Under the pieces are notes generated by a model, which searched no databases, was not told the origin of the DNA, and worked only from the letters and a program-made list of their open reading frames with translations. From Catonella morbi ATCC 51271 (lineage in GTDB: Bacteria; Bacillota; Clostridia; Lachnospirales; Lachnospiraceae), in the NCBI RefSeq assembly GCF_000160035.2, contig NZ_KI535367.1:310001-374000 (forward strand): a DNA stretch of 64,000 nt. Reading direction: 5' to 3'. Numbering within the stretch: the first letter of the stretch is position 1; every line of letters begins with the position of its first letter. The position numbers were made by a program, and so were the translations under genes. Shown here piece after piece: positions 41,871-51,574 of this stretch.

Positions 41871-44800
41871 TCACCCTTTCTCATCCTCTATCAAAATCTC
41901 TTTTCCAAGTGCAAATGAATATATAAGCTTTTCTTTCGGCATTTTCCCGGTTATTCTGCTTAAAGCCTCAGCATAGTTATCCAGCTGCAGCTTATATCGC
42001 CTTATAAGCTCTTCTTCACCCTGCTTCCCATATACCCTGTCTGTCTTATAGTCCACAAGAATTACATCTTCGTTCTCTGTAAACCAGGCATCTATGATTC
42101 CCTGTACCAGAACTGTTTCCTTTTCTGTGTTTATCTCCCTGTCAATGCCGATTACAAAGGGAGCCTCTCTGTAAAGTTTACTGTTAAGGAAAGCCTGCCT
42201 CATTCTCTTATAAAGATTGCTTTCAAAAAATTTTGCAAAATGTCTGAGGTCTATACTGCTTAACTCTTCATTTGTTATTTTTTTATCAATATTAAGTTTT
42301 GCAATATAATCCTTAAAAGTCTCTTTTCCGGATATATTTCCAAAGTCCATCCTGCTAAGTATGCTGTGGTAAAGTGTACCCCTTGCAGCCCCCTTGGTTT
42401 CCTCAGGCTCTTTGGACATAAAATCGGGGATATAAGGCTCAAATTCAGGTGCTTCTTTATGTGGCAGGTTATATACAGCTTCTCCGATTTCCTCTTCTTC
42501 CAGATGAAGCCTTTTAATTTCGGAAACCGTCATCTTGCTTTTTAACTCTACTGCCTCCTTAAACGGATATATATAATCTTTTTCTCTTGAAATCATTTCC
42601 TTTATGGCTTCGTAACCATCCGGTTCAGGGAGAGAAGAAATAAGCTTTGTAATATCACTTTCTAACACTTCTTTTTCGGCTGCTTCATCCATTTTTGAAT
42701 CTACCAGCTCTTTTGCACACTGTACGGCAATGGTAAGTCTGCCTTCGTTTTTTTCTTTTATAAGTGCAGGCATTGCAAAGTCTAAGAGCGAATTTGCCTT
42801 TGAAAGTGACATATATCCCTGCTCGTCATGTTCCCAGGACACAAGCTTATCTTCCACATCTTCTAAACCTGCCGTAAGCAAAAGCTTGTCCTCCGCCCTT
42901 GTCATAGCCACATATAACAGCCTTATCTCTTCCGCAACATTTTCAAGTCGAATCTTTCCGGCAAGCATTTTTTTAAGAATGGTAGTCTTTTTCTCCCTTG
43001 TTTCTATATTAAAATAATCAATTCCGATTCCAAGTTCGGCCTGGATTACCATACTTGCCCTTGAATCCTGATTATTCATACTTTTTGCCATACCCGAAAC
43101 AAAGACCACAGGGTACTGCAATCCTTTACTTTTATGTATGGAGAGGATTCTAACCGCCTCGGCACCGCCCGCTCCGGCTTCTCCAAAATCCACTTCGTAT
43201 TTTCTAAGCTTGTCTATATATCTTACAAAATGTACTACCCCATGTAAAGAAGTAGCCTCGTAAGCCTTAGCCTTATAAACCAGCATATCCAGATTGGCAG
43301 CTCTGGTTTCACCCGAAGGCATAGCCCTCACATAGCTGTAAAAATTGCTTTCTTCATAAAGCTCTTTGATAAGTTCATGCACAGGGGTAAATATCAGCTT
43401 GCTTCTCTGTTCGTTAAACCAGTTTATGAATTTAAGGCTTTTTTCATTTTCTGAAAGGTTAAGTATAGTCCACAAATCTTCATCTTTGTTTGAATTTATA
43501 CGAAGTTCGGCAAGTTCCTGCTCATCAAAGCCGCCTATAGGTGAGAGCAATACGGTTCCCAATGGCAGATCCTGATGCGGATTGTCAAGAATCTTAAGCA
43601 GGGATATCATCACCTGTACTTCCCAGGCAGAAAAATATCCTACGCTTGATTCGCAGATAGCAGGTATCCCTTCTGAAATAAGTATTCTTCTAAAGCTTTC
43701 CGCCCATTCCACATTTGTCCTGAGAAGTATAGCAATATTACTATATTTAAGCCCCTCTTTTTCTACCATCAGCCTCTTTATCCGTCCTGCCACCATATAA
43801 GCCTCAAGCTCAATATCACTTAATTTTAACAGCTCCTCAGGTATCTCATTCGATTTATCAAAAAGCAGAATCTCCGTCTTATTCAGTTCATTTTGAAGCT
43901 TATCATCCCTGCCTTTTACCAGCCTTGCAGCCTCATCATAGACTATCCCGCCTAAGGATTCTGTCATTGTTCTTTCAAATACCGCATTAACCGAATCAAT
44001 TACCTCAGGACCGCTTCTGAAATTACTGTGAAGGTCTATTCTTTTACCCTTATTTCTCTGACTATATTTATTGTATTTTTCTATAAACAGCTCCGGTTTA
44101 GCCTGTCTGAATTTGTATATGCTCTGCTTTACATCTCCTACCATAAAAATATTAGGCTGTCCGTCAGCCTCCCTCGAAATAGAGGTCAGGATTTTTTCCT
44201 GCAAAAGATTGGAATCCTGATACTCGTCTATCATTATCTCCGCAAACTGCTCCTTATAAGCCTTTGCAGCGACAGATGGCTTTCCTTCTTCATCCAACAA
44301 TACCTTTAGAGCCAAATGTGCCCAGTCCGAAATATCAAGCATATTTCTCTTATTCTTTTCTTCAATATATGCCTTATCAAATTTTCGAACCAATCTTATC
44401 AGTTCTTTCAGGACTCCGGCTGTAACCTTGCGGGAAGCTTCTATTTCCTCCACATTTTCTGACAAAAAATCTTCCTTTAACTTGTTAAAGCTCTCCTTAT
44501 AGCCATCTCTGATACTCTTTGCCAGTTCTTTTTTCTCTTCATCCACATCTACTGTCTTTTTAGTCGAAAGTCTTGCAAAGCCCGTATTTTCTGCAAGAAC
44601 AAGCAGATTTTCAAAACTCTCAGCCTTCATAAGTCCGGTAAACAGCTCTATATCAGAGCTTCCTGTACTTTCATACTGAACAGGACCATAGGGAGACAGG
44701 GATAATTTTACAAATCTCTCAGCTTCATTTCTAAGTTCAGCCAATACTATTCTACAGTAGTCTAACAAAATTTCTTCAAATTCCGAACCCTTAAAAGGCT

Positions 44801-45422
44801 CTTCCATTTTATTTATTTCCCTATCAAACCAGCTTTCTTTATCAGGCAGACTTTCGGAGAATCTGTATAATTGCAAAATCAGATCCTCAAGTATCTTATC
44901 GGATTTACCTCTGGCAAAATATTCTACAAAATTAATAAAATCAGCATGTCTTATTTCATACTCAGTTTCTAAAAGTTCTTCTAAAACTTTTTTTCTGATA
45001 ATAACACCCTCGGTATCATCCAAGGTTCTCACACTCGGATCAATCTCAGCTTCCTTAAAATTCTCCATTACAACCTTTTTACAAAAGCTGTCTATAGTGC
45101 TCATGTGTGCTTCCGATAGCAGAGAATACTGTTTCATAAGTCTTAAAGAGATATCGGAGTTTGCATCTTTCGCCACTTCCTCTTCAAGCTTCTTTGAGAT
45201 AGCAGCCCCTATTCTCTCCTTCATTTCTCCCGCTGCATCTCTTGTAAAAGTAACCACTAAGAGTTCATCTATATTTATAGGTGCCCTCTCGTCTAACAGC
45301 CTTCCCATAACTCTTTCTATAAGTACTGCTGTTTTGCCTGAACCGGCTGCCGCAGAAACCAGCATATTGTCGTCTCTGTGCTTTATTACAGCTAATTGTT
45401 CCTCAGTCCACTTTGGTTCCAT
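41871..45422 (-). CDS. addA: ATP-dependent helicase/nuclease subunit A
   Basis: The 1183-aa protein is the UvrD-like helicase of AddAB. It starts MEPKWTEEQLAVIKHRDDNMLVSAAAGSGKTAVLIERV (Walker A), then has FTRDAAGEMKERI, MIDEYQDSN, VGDVKQSIYKFRQA and LLYVAMTRAEDKLLL. The RecB-type nuclease domain near the end has ILVDYKTDRV. AddAB processes broken DNA ends for recombination, doing the job of RecBCD. GGAGGG lies before ATG 45422; the reading overlaps the addB end by 20 bases. Confidence 0.96.
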   Translation of the reverse strand: MEPKWTEEQLAVIKHRDDNMLVSAAAGSGKTAVLIERVMGRLLDERAPINIDELLVVTFTRDAAGEMKERIGAAISKKLEEEVAKDANSDISLRLMKQYSLLSEAHMSTIDSFCKKVVMENFKEAEIDPSVRTLDDTEGVIIRKKVLEELLETEYEIRHADFINFVEYFARGKSDKILEDLILQLYRFSESLPDKESWFDREINKMEEPFKGSEFEEILLDYCRIVLAELRNEAERFVKLSLSPYGPVQYESTGSSDIELFTGLMKAESFENLLVLAENTGFARLSTKKTVDVDEEKKELAKSIRDGYKESFNKLKEDFLSENVEEIEASRKVTAGVLKELIRLVRKFDKAYIEEKNKRNMLDISDWAHLALKVLLDEEGKPSVAAKAYKEQFAEIMIDEYQDSNLLQEKILTSISREADGQPNIFMVGDVKQSIYKFRQAKPELFIEKYNKYSQRNKGKRIDLHSNFRSGPEVIDSVNAVFERTMTESLGGIVYDEAARLVKGRDDKLQNELNKTEILLFDKSNEIPEELLKLSDIELEAYMVAGRIKRLMVEKEGLKYSNIAILLRTNVEWAESFRRILISEGIPAICESSVGYFSAWEVQVMISLLKILDNPHQDLPLGTVLLSPIGGFDEQELAELRINSNKDEDLWTILNLSENEKSLKFINWFNEQRSKLIFTPVHELIKELYEESNFYSYVRAMPSGETRAANLDMLVYKAKAYEATSLHGVVHFVRYIDKLRKYEVDFGEAGAGGAEAVRILSIHKSKGLQYPVVFVSGMAKSMNNQDSRASMVIQAELGIGIDYFNIETREKKTTILKKMLAGKIRLENVAEEIRLLYVAMTRAEDKLLLTAGLEDVEDKLVSWEHDEQGYMSLSKANSLLDFAMPALIKEKNEGRLTIAVQCAKELVDSKMDEAAEKEVLESDITKLISSLPEPDGYEAIKEMISREKDYIYPFKEAVELKSKMTVSEIKRLHLEEEEIGEAVYNLPHKEAPEFEPYIPDFMSKEPEETKGAARGTLYHSILSRMDFGNISGKETFKDYIAKLNIDKKITNEELSSIDLRHFAKFFESNLYKRMRQAFLNSKLYREAPFVIGIDREINTEKETVLVQGIIDAWFTENEDVILVDYKTDRVYGKQGEEELIRRYKLQLDNYAEALSRITGKMPKEKLIYSFALGKEILIEDEKG

Positions 45423-48400
45423 TTTCTCCCTCCAGCTTATTGCTAAGCTCTGCAAAGAATTGTTTCTTATCTATTTTTCTAAGTCTGTTATAGTTATAGC
45501 CGTAAAGCTTAAGGTCAAAACCACAAAGCCCATTGTATTCACAATAATCACAGCCTTTTTCATTTCCGAGGCAGTAAGGTTTCGGAGTAATTTCACCCTT
45601 TAAGATTCTACTCTTAAATTTTTCTGTTTCCAGATCTGAATTGTCTATCAGCGCATTCATTTCCTCCCTGCTATAGAGTTTGGTCAGGCTGCTTGGTTCT
45701 CCGTCTTTTTTGGTTTTCAGCTTTATTACATCTGAATCAGCACCGGCCACAAGTCCCGAATTATCTGCTATTTTACTGTCAATCAGGCTTATATGGTGTT
45801 TGCCCTCAAGAGTAATTCCATCAAACCTCATACTCTTAATAACCGCCTCTTCTCCCCCACCAAAGTCTATGACAGGATCATCAATGTGAAAATAGTAGGC
45901 TCCAGAAGGAATAATGAGATTATTCTTATACTCCCTCCTTTTTCCGATTTCTTCCCGAATATACTTAAGGTAGGTAAACAACTGCAAATCCAGTCCATAA
46001 TATGCTCTATCAAGGTCTAAAACCTTATTCCCCGACTTATAGTCAATAACTCTCATATATCGGACTTTGTTAAAGTCTGCAAATTCCTTGCTGTCTATAA
46101 GCCTTGTGCCATCAGGAAGATAATCTGACAATACGGAATCTATCCTGTCTATTCTGCCCTTAAATCCTTTGGTTACAAATTCTTCTTCGAAAGCCACAGG
46201 AGTAAATAAGCCTGATTTTATCTGCGTGAGAACTGTCCTCACTGCTCTGTCTGTAATTCTTTTAAGCCTTGTAAGCCGGTAATTATTTCGGAATGAAGCA
46301 TTAAATATATCATCACCGTAATTAAAAGCCTCTGCAATACTTTCTGCCTGAATAGCCTCCCTGGTTTCTTCTGATATAGAGTTAAAACTTTCTCCCTTTT
46401 CTACTACCTTTTTAGCAAATCTCTCTAGGATTTCATGTAAAATATTTCCTATGTCCATAGGCTTTAGCTCAAATTCTTTTCTTTCCTTAAGCCTTAGACC
46501 ATGTTTAATAAAATGCGCATAGGCACAGGAGCTGAACAGTTCAAGCCTTGTTACACTGCCTTTCAACTCACCGTAGAGTTCTGTTGCTATGTATTTTTCA
46601 AGACTGTTTCCATGTGCTTTTGAAACTGTACCCTCTATTATTTTATTATATCTATCATCATAATGGCAGTTATAATACTTTATCAGATTTATAACTGTAC
46701 TATCTTTTAAATCCCTTTTTTTGATTGCGGATAATATTAATTCCATACCGCCGTCTTTTCGGATTTCATTTATTAAAGATACTTCCTCTGTCGGCTCTGA
46801 GACAATTTCCTGTTTGAACACAGCTCTCAGCCTGTTTATCACAGATGACGGTTTAATGGGTTTTCCTTCCATATTGGAGCTGCTATAAGAAACATACAGT
46901 CTCTCAGTCGGCTTTGAAAAAAGCATATAGATATAAAACTGCTCTCTGAAAGCCCGTTCTTTTGCTGTAGGTGCAAGCTCCACATTCATACCTGCAAGCT
47001 TTTCCTTCTCGGTATCGGTTATAATTCCTCTGGCTCCCACAGACTTAGGTACCTTTCCCTCGTTAAAGCCAAGACAGAATAATACCTTTATATCCTTAAG
47101 TCTGGTTCTTTCCACATCTCCGATTACAATCTGGTCAAGTCCAGGCGGTATAAAGCCGGCCTTCCCCTCTGAAAATCCTGACTCCAATATACTTCTGAAT
47201 TCTTCTATACTAAGTTTCTCATCTCCCAGTAGCTCATACATTTTTTCAAAGACTGACATTACTATCCTGTAGCAACCCGCATACTCTCTTGCAGCTATCA
47301 TTTTACCCTTTTCTTCAAAATCAGCACTTAGCTTCATAAGCCTCTCTTCACTTCCTGAGGCACTTACAAATTCATACAGGGCTTTTACAAAGTCTTCCGC
47401 CTTGGACTTTTTTGATTTTAAAATATCATAAAGAGGCTTAAATTCATCTACAAGAGTTACTCTCAAGCCCTCAGATATACTTTCTTCTTCAGAGGCTTCA
47501 TCTTTTATAAAACTTGTCTGATATCTCCTAAAGCCTTTAATTCCCCTTCTCAATATATAATTTTCAAATATATCCACCTCATAAACATCCACATTGGCAA
47601 ACCCACTGCGCAGATATCTCATTACCGCATCATAGGAAAAATTCTCCTCCACAACCAGCAACGAAGCTTTAATATATTCTACAAAAGGATTGTCAGCTAT
47701 AGTCTTTTTACTGTCTAAAAAGCAGGGTACACCCTTAGATGAAAGTGTGTCCACCACCATTTCTCCATACTCTTCCATATCTCCCAAAACAACTGCAATA
47801 TCCCTATAGCGCAGTCCTTCATCCCTCACAAGAGAAAGAATATCCGGTATGAGTCTTTCCACCTCTTCTCGTGGATTTTTACATACGTTTATTCTTACAG
47901 AATTTTCTGAATCTGTTTTTTTAACAGGATATCTGAAAATCTGCCTTTCAAGCAGGCTAAGTGCTTTTACCTTACCGCAAAACTCTGCTGTTACAGGTCT
48001 TGCAACTTCTACCCCTCTTTCTCCCGCAAGTTTGTTTATCTTGTTTATGGTATCCTTGCTTAAATGAAAGAGTCTGAACTTTTCATCTTCTTCACTGTAA
48101 TAATCTTTTTCGGAAACAGTAAGTGTAAAAAGTAAATGCTCTGCCTTCACTAAGAGCAGATCTATAACTTTTAGCTGTACCGGAGTAAAGCCGGTATAGC
48201 CGTCAAAGCAGATAACAGAATTTTCCAAAAGCTTTGACCTGCTTATCTCATTAGCCAATACCTCTAAAATCTGCTCTGCCGAAATATATTTTTCTTTTTT
48301 ATAATTATTAAATGCCCTGTACACAAGGGCTGCATCCTGAAGCTTTGCAGCCAGTACCGGTGATGAGGTTTTTTCCTTTATTTTGGTTAAATTATCGGGT

Positions 48401-48804
48401 GTAATTCCGTATTGCATAAATTCACTTAAAAGAGACTTTAAATCTTCCGTAAATCCCTGCTTTCCTACTGCATTTTTATAAAAACAAAGTTCTTCTTTAA
48501 GCCCCCCAAGCAGCTTTCTTATAACCATGTTCTTGCCTGTATCTTCAAGTATAAGTCTTTCTTTTATATTCAGCTCTTCAAAGACTCTGTAAGCAAGACG
48601 CATAAAGGAGAGTACATCTATGTTCATTATAGCTTTAGCTCTGCTTAAGCGAACTAAATCTTTTTGAGTTTGTAAGGTAAATTGTTCAGGCACTATTACA
48701 AAATAGTTTTTATCCGGATTTTTTTCTGCTTCCTTAACTATCTTGTTAAAACACAGTTCAGATTTACCTGTGCCTGTACCTCCAATAATATATTGAACAG
48801 CCAT
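45403..48804 (-). CDS. addB: ATP-dependent helicase/nuclease subunit B
   Basis: The 1133-aa partner begins MAVQYIIGGTGTGKSELCFNKIV (Walker A-like). The C-terminal nuclease has RVIDYKSGNKVLDL, and the iron-sulfur staple is visible as FSSCAYAHFIKHGL near residue 776 and YCLGNEKGCDYCEYNGLCGF near 1090-1110, four cysteines in all. Length is normal. GGGGAGGAG lies before the ATG. addB precedes addA as in Bacillus. Confidence 0.96.
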   Translation of the reverse strand: MAVQYIIGGTGTGKSELCFNKIVKEAEKNPDKNYFVIVPEQFTLQTQKDLVRLSRAKAIMNIDVLSFMRLAYRVFEELNIKERLILEDTGKNMVIRKLLGGLKEELCFYKNAVGKQGFTEDLKSLLSEFMQYGITPDNLTKIKEKTSSPVLAAKLQDAALVYRAFNNYKKEKYISAEQILEVLANEISRSKLLENSVICFDGYTGFTPVQLKVIDLLLVKAEHLLFTLTVSEKDYYSEEDEKFRLFHLSKDTINKINKLAGERGVEVARPVTAEFCGKVKALSLLERQIFRYPVKKTDSENSVRINVCKNPREEVERLIPDILSLVRDEGLRYRDIAVVLGDMEEYGEMVVDTLSSKGVPCFLDSKKTIADNPFVEYIKASLLVVEENFSYDAVMRYLRSGFANVDVYEVDIFENYILRRGIKGFRRYQTSFIKDEASEEESISEGLRVTLVDEFKPLYDILKSKKSKAEDFVKALYEFVSASGSEERLMKLSADFEEKGKMIAAREYAGCYRIVMSVFEKMYELLGDEKLSIEEFRSILESGFSEGKAGFIPPGLDQIVIGDVERTRLKDIKVLFCLGFNEGKVPKSVGARGIITDTEKEKLAGMNVELAPTAKERAFREQFYIYMLFSKPTERLYVSYSSSNMEGKPIKPSSVINRLRAVFKQEIVSEPTEEVSLINEIRKDGGMELILSAIKKRDLKDSTVINLIKYYNCHYDDRYNKIIEGTVSKAHGNSLEKYIATELYGELKGSVTRLELFSSCAYAHFIKHGLRLKERKEFELKPMDIGNILHEILERFAKKVVEKGESFNSISEETREAIQAESIAEAFNYGDDIFNASFRNNYRLTRLKRITDRAVRTVLTQIKSGLFTPVAFEEEFVTKGFKGRIDRIDSVLSDYLPDGTRLIDSKEFADFNKVRYMRVIDYKSGNKVLDLDRAYYGLDLQLFTYLKYIREEIGKRREYKNNLIIPSGAYYFHIDDPVIDFGGGEEAVIKSMRFDGITLEGKHHISLIDSKIADNSGLVAGADSDVIKLKTKKDGEPSSLTKLYSREEMNALIDNSDLETEKFKSRILKGEITPKPYCLGNEKGCDYCEYNGLCGFDLKLYGYNYNRLRKIDKKQFFAELSNKLEGENGTKVD

Positions 48805-48895
48805 ATCTCCTCCCCGTTGATTACATTTGACTCATACTTATTTTATAATTTTAAAACATTAGATAAAACTCTCTTAAAAAGTGTCTATTATACAA

Positions 48896-48920
48896 AAATG
48901 CCTGCTAAAAGCAGGCATAT
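48896..48920 (-). terminator. Terminator after the HPr-like gene
   Basis: ATGCCTGC (48899-48906) pairs with GCAGGCAT (48911-48918); the minus strand continues TTTTTGT. It separates the HPr-like gene from addB. Confidence 0.85.
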
Positions 48921-48957
48921 CTTTTCAATATTCACAAAAATTCCAATTAAATAAAAA

Positions 48958-49206
48958 TTAGCTCCAAAAACCTGCTAAACTAGCGATGGCATCATCTTCA
49001 TCAGCTCCATCTATCTCGATAACAAGTTCGTTGCTTTTAATAGCTACCAGAGACATAACTCCCATTATGCTCTTGAGGTTGATCCTCTTTTCGTCTGCAA
49101 TAGCATAACTGCTGCTCTCATATTTACAGGCAGTCTGAACAAGCTCCGCAACCGCATCAGGCAACATAGCAAAATCCTTGGAAATAGTTAGTTCTTTTGT
49201 ACGCAT
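48958..49206 (-). CDS. HPr-like protein lacking the active histidine
   Basis: The 82-aa protein has the HPr fold pattern, with RINLKSIMGVMSLVAIKSNELVIEIDGADEDDAIASLAGFW matching HPr closely, including the serine (KSIMG) that HPr kinase phosphorylates. The phosphotransfer site GLHARPA is replaced by FAMLPDA, so histidine 15 and arginine 17 are lost. It therefore cannot pass phosphate in sugar uptake. It resembles Crh of Bacillus, which lacks the same histidine and acts only in regulation. This role is inferred. Confidence 0.85.
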   Translation of the reverse strand: MRTKELTISKDFAMLPDAVAELVQTACKYESSSYAIADEKRINLKSIMGVMSLVAIKSNELVIEIDGADEDDAIASLAGFWS

Positions 49207-49302
49207 TTTCCTCTCCTTACAAATTCCTAAAACATCAACCTATCGTCCCAATGTTTAATCAATAATTTGGGTTAATTTGATTTTAACATGAATTATCTGA
49301 AA

Positions 49303-49761
49303 TTACAAACAAAAATAAAGAATGGTTACAATAATTCCTAAACAGAAGCCGGCGAGCACTTGCATATGTGTATGTCCTACAAATTCTTTCAATTTTTCCT
49401 GTGGACTTAGTGTACTTTTACCGAGGTCTTCGAAGATTTTAACCAATTCATTTATCACTTTTGCCTGTTTGCCTGTTTCCAGCCTTACACCGCTCGCATC
49501 ATGCATAACCACAATCGCTAAGATAAATGCAATTCCGAATACCGGAGAATCAAAACCTGTTGTCAATCCGGTCATAAGGGCTACCGAAGTTACTGTTGCA
49601 CTATGTGAACTGGGCATTCCTCCGTCTCCGAACAGTCTCTCAAAATCCAGTTTCTTATTTACTATCCGGTAAATCAGAAGTTTCAGGCATTGGGCTGTAG
49701 CCCAGCTTACAAGACCTGCGATAATTATTTTGTTTGTTAAAATCTGAGATATATAATCCAT
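49303..49761 (-). CDS. Divergent PAP2 family membrane protein (YuiD-like)
   Basis: The 152-aa protein has several hydrophobic segments and the motifs GDGGMPSSHSATVTSVALMTG and MHDASGVRLETGKQAKVINEL, which define the divergent PAP2 (DUF212) family. The SSH and HDASGVR residues correspond to phosphatase active-site residues, but the reaction is unknown. It follows dnaB by 9 bases, likely in the same operon. Confidence 0.9.
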   Translation of the reverse strand: MDYISQILTNKIIIAGLVSWATAQCLKLLIYRIVNKKLDFERLFGDGGMPSSHSATVTSVALMTGLTTGFDSPVFGIAFILAIVVMHDASGVRLETGKQAKVINELVKIFEDLGKSTLSPQEKLKEFVGHTHMQVLAGFCLGIIVTILYFCL

Positions 49762-49770
49762 GTAGTACCT

Positions 49771-51111
49771 CTATTGTTTCTCTCTTTCAATATTGACAAA
49801 CTTGGTAAGCTCACTCTTCCAGCCAAGTCTCACTGTTCCGATAGGACCGTTTCTCTGTTTTCCTATTATAATTTCGGTAACTCCGGGGGTTTCTGTATCT
49901 TTATTGTAGTACTCGTCCCTGTAAATAAACATAACCACATCCGCATCCTGTTCTATAGCACCTGATTCACGAAGGTCTGAAAGCATAGGGCGTTTATCGT
50001 CTCTCTGCTCCACCCTTCTTGAAAGCTGTGAAAGCGCAATTATCGGTGCATTTATCTCCCTTGCAAGTGCCTTCAAAGAACGGGATATTTCTGAAATTTC
50101 CTGCTGTCTGGACTCTGTCTGCTTACTGCCTGTCATAAGCTGGATATAGTCAATCATAACCAGTCCCAGGTTCTTCTCAAGCTTTAGCTTCCTGCATTTA
50201 CTTCTAAGCTCTGTAATAGAAATTCCCGGCGTGTCATCAATAACCAAATTGGTTTCACCGATTATCCTTGCACTGTCTACAATGTCTCCCCATTCCCGGT
50301 CTGACAAATCACCTGTTCTAAGTTTTTGGGAATCTACCCTTGAATTCATGGCAAGAATTCGCTTTGCAAGCTGTTCCTTTGACATCTCCAGCGAGAAAAT
50401 GGCCGTAGTTACATTTTTCTTGACTGTTACATATTCAGCTATATTCAGAGCAAAAGCCGTCTTTCCCATAGACGGTCTTGCAGCAATAAGTATCAGGTCG
50501 GAATTCTGAAGTCCTGCCATCTTATAATCCAAATCGTGAAACCCTGTAGGTATTCCCGTAACAGTTCCACCGCTTTTTGAAGCCGCCTCAATACTCTCTA
50601 TAACCGATATAATTACCTGCTTTATATCTGTAGCATCAGATACCTGCCGTTTTTGCAGCAAATCGAAAATTTCCTTCTCAGTAAGTTGTAAGATATCTTC
50701 TAAATTTGATTCTCCCGCATAACAGTTCAAAGAAATTTTCTCCGCAACTTTAATCAGCTTCCTAAGCAAAGAATTCTTGTACACTATTTCCGCATGATGA
50801 GCTACATTTACGGAAGTAGATACAGCCATTACAAGCTCCCCAAGGACATTCATTTCTATAGCCCCCAAAGGCTGATTCATTTCTTTTATTCTGTTTTCTA
50901 TGGTAATTATATCAATGGGCTTTCCCTCTTTTTCAAGTCCGGTTATTGCTGAAAATATAAGGCCATACCTCTTATCATAAAAATCCTCTGCCTCAAGAAT
51001 TTCAGCAACCGTAATTACAGTTTCAGGGTCCAGTATCATGGAACCTATTACCGATTGCTCTGCAGATTTGCTATGAGGCGGGGTTTTCTTAATCAGCTCC
51101 TCTTCTGCCAT
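49771..51111 (-). CDS. dnaB: Replicative DNA helicase
   Basis: The 446-aa protein has the N-terminal domain starting KTPPHSKSAEQSVIGSMILDPE and the RecA-like core with IAARPSMGKTAFALNIA (Walker A, near residue 208), SLEMSKEQLAKRI, LVMIDYIQLMTG (Walker B) and LSQLSRRVEQRDDKRPMLSDLRESGAIEQDADVV. It unwinds DNA at the replication fork. It follows rplI with a 1-base gap. The order gdpP-rplI-dnaB is conserved in Firmicutes. Confidence 0.97.
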   Translation of the reverse strand: MAEEELIKKTPPHSKSAEQSVIGSMILDPETVITVAEILEAEDFYDKRYGLIFSAITGLEKEGKPIDIITIENRIKEMNQPLGAIEMNVLGELVMAVSTSVNVAHHAEIVYKNSLLRKLIKVAEKISLNCYAGESNLEDILQLTEKEIFDLLQKRQVSDATDIKQVIISVIESIEAASKSGGTVTGIPTGFHDLDYKMAGLQNSDLILIAARPSMGKTAFALNIAEYVTVKKNVTTAIFSLEMSKEQLAKRILAMNSRVDSQKLRTGDLSDREWGDIVDSARIIGETNLVIDDTPGISITELRSKCRKLKLEKNLGLVMIDYIQLMTGSKQTESRQQEISEISRSLKALAREINAPIIALSQLSRRVEQRDDKRPMLSDLRESGAIEQDADVVMFIYRDEYYNKDTETPGVTEIIIGKQRNGPIGTVRLGWKSELTKFVNIEREKQ

Positions 51112-51112
51112 C

Positions 51113-51559
51113 TTATACCTCTTCTTTTACCTCTACAGTAAGCTCACCTACTACCTTAGGGTGAAGTTTAACCTGTATTTTATAAGTTCCGGCTGCCTTT
51201 ATGGCATCACTTACCATCTTCTTTTTATCTATTTCAAGACCGAACTGTTTCTTAGCCTCATCCGCAATTTCTTTGGTAGATATCTGTCCGAACACCTTAC
51301 CTTCCTTGCCTACCCTAATTGAAAGCTTAACCACCTTATCTTTAAGAGCAGCCGCAACAGACTCTGCCTCTGCTAAAATCTCAGCCTGACGCTTTTCTTC
51401 ATTTAACTTCTGCTGTCTGAGATCATTTAAGTTCTTAGGAGTAGCTTCTGCCCCGAGTTTCTTTGGCAGGATAAAATTCCTTGCATAACCGTCATTTGCC
51501 TCTACAAGCTCACCCTTCTTTCCAAGATTCTTTACATCCTGTAACAATATAACTTTCAT
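51113..51559 (-). CDS. rplI: 50S ribosomal protein L9
   Basis: The 148-aa protein starts [40 protein letters not shown], the standard L9 opening, has a long central helix ([24 protein letters not shown]) and a C-terminal domain with [12 protein letters not shown]. It binds 23S rRNA at the base of the L1 stalk. AGGAGG lies before the ATG. It sits between gdpP and dnaB. Confidence 0.97.
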   Translation of the reverse strand: MKVILLQDVKNLGKKGELVEANDGYARNFILPKKLGAEATPKNLNDLRQQKLNEEKRQAEILAEAESVAAALKDKVVKLSIRVGKEGKVFGQISTKEIADEAKKQFGLEIDKKKMVSDAIKAAGTYKIQVKLHPKVVGELTVEVKEEV

Positions 51560-51574
51560 TTCTTCCTCCTTTTA

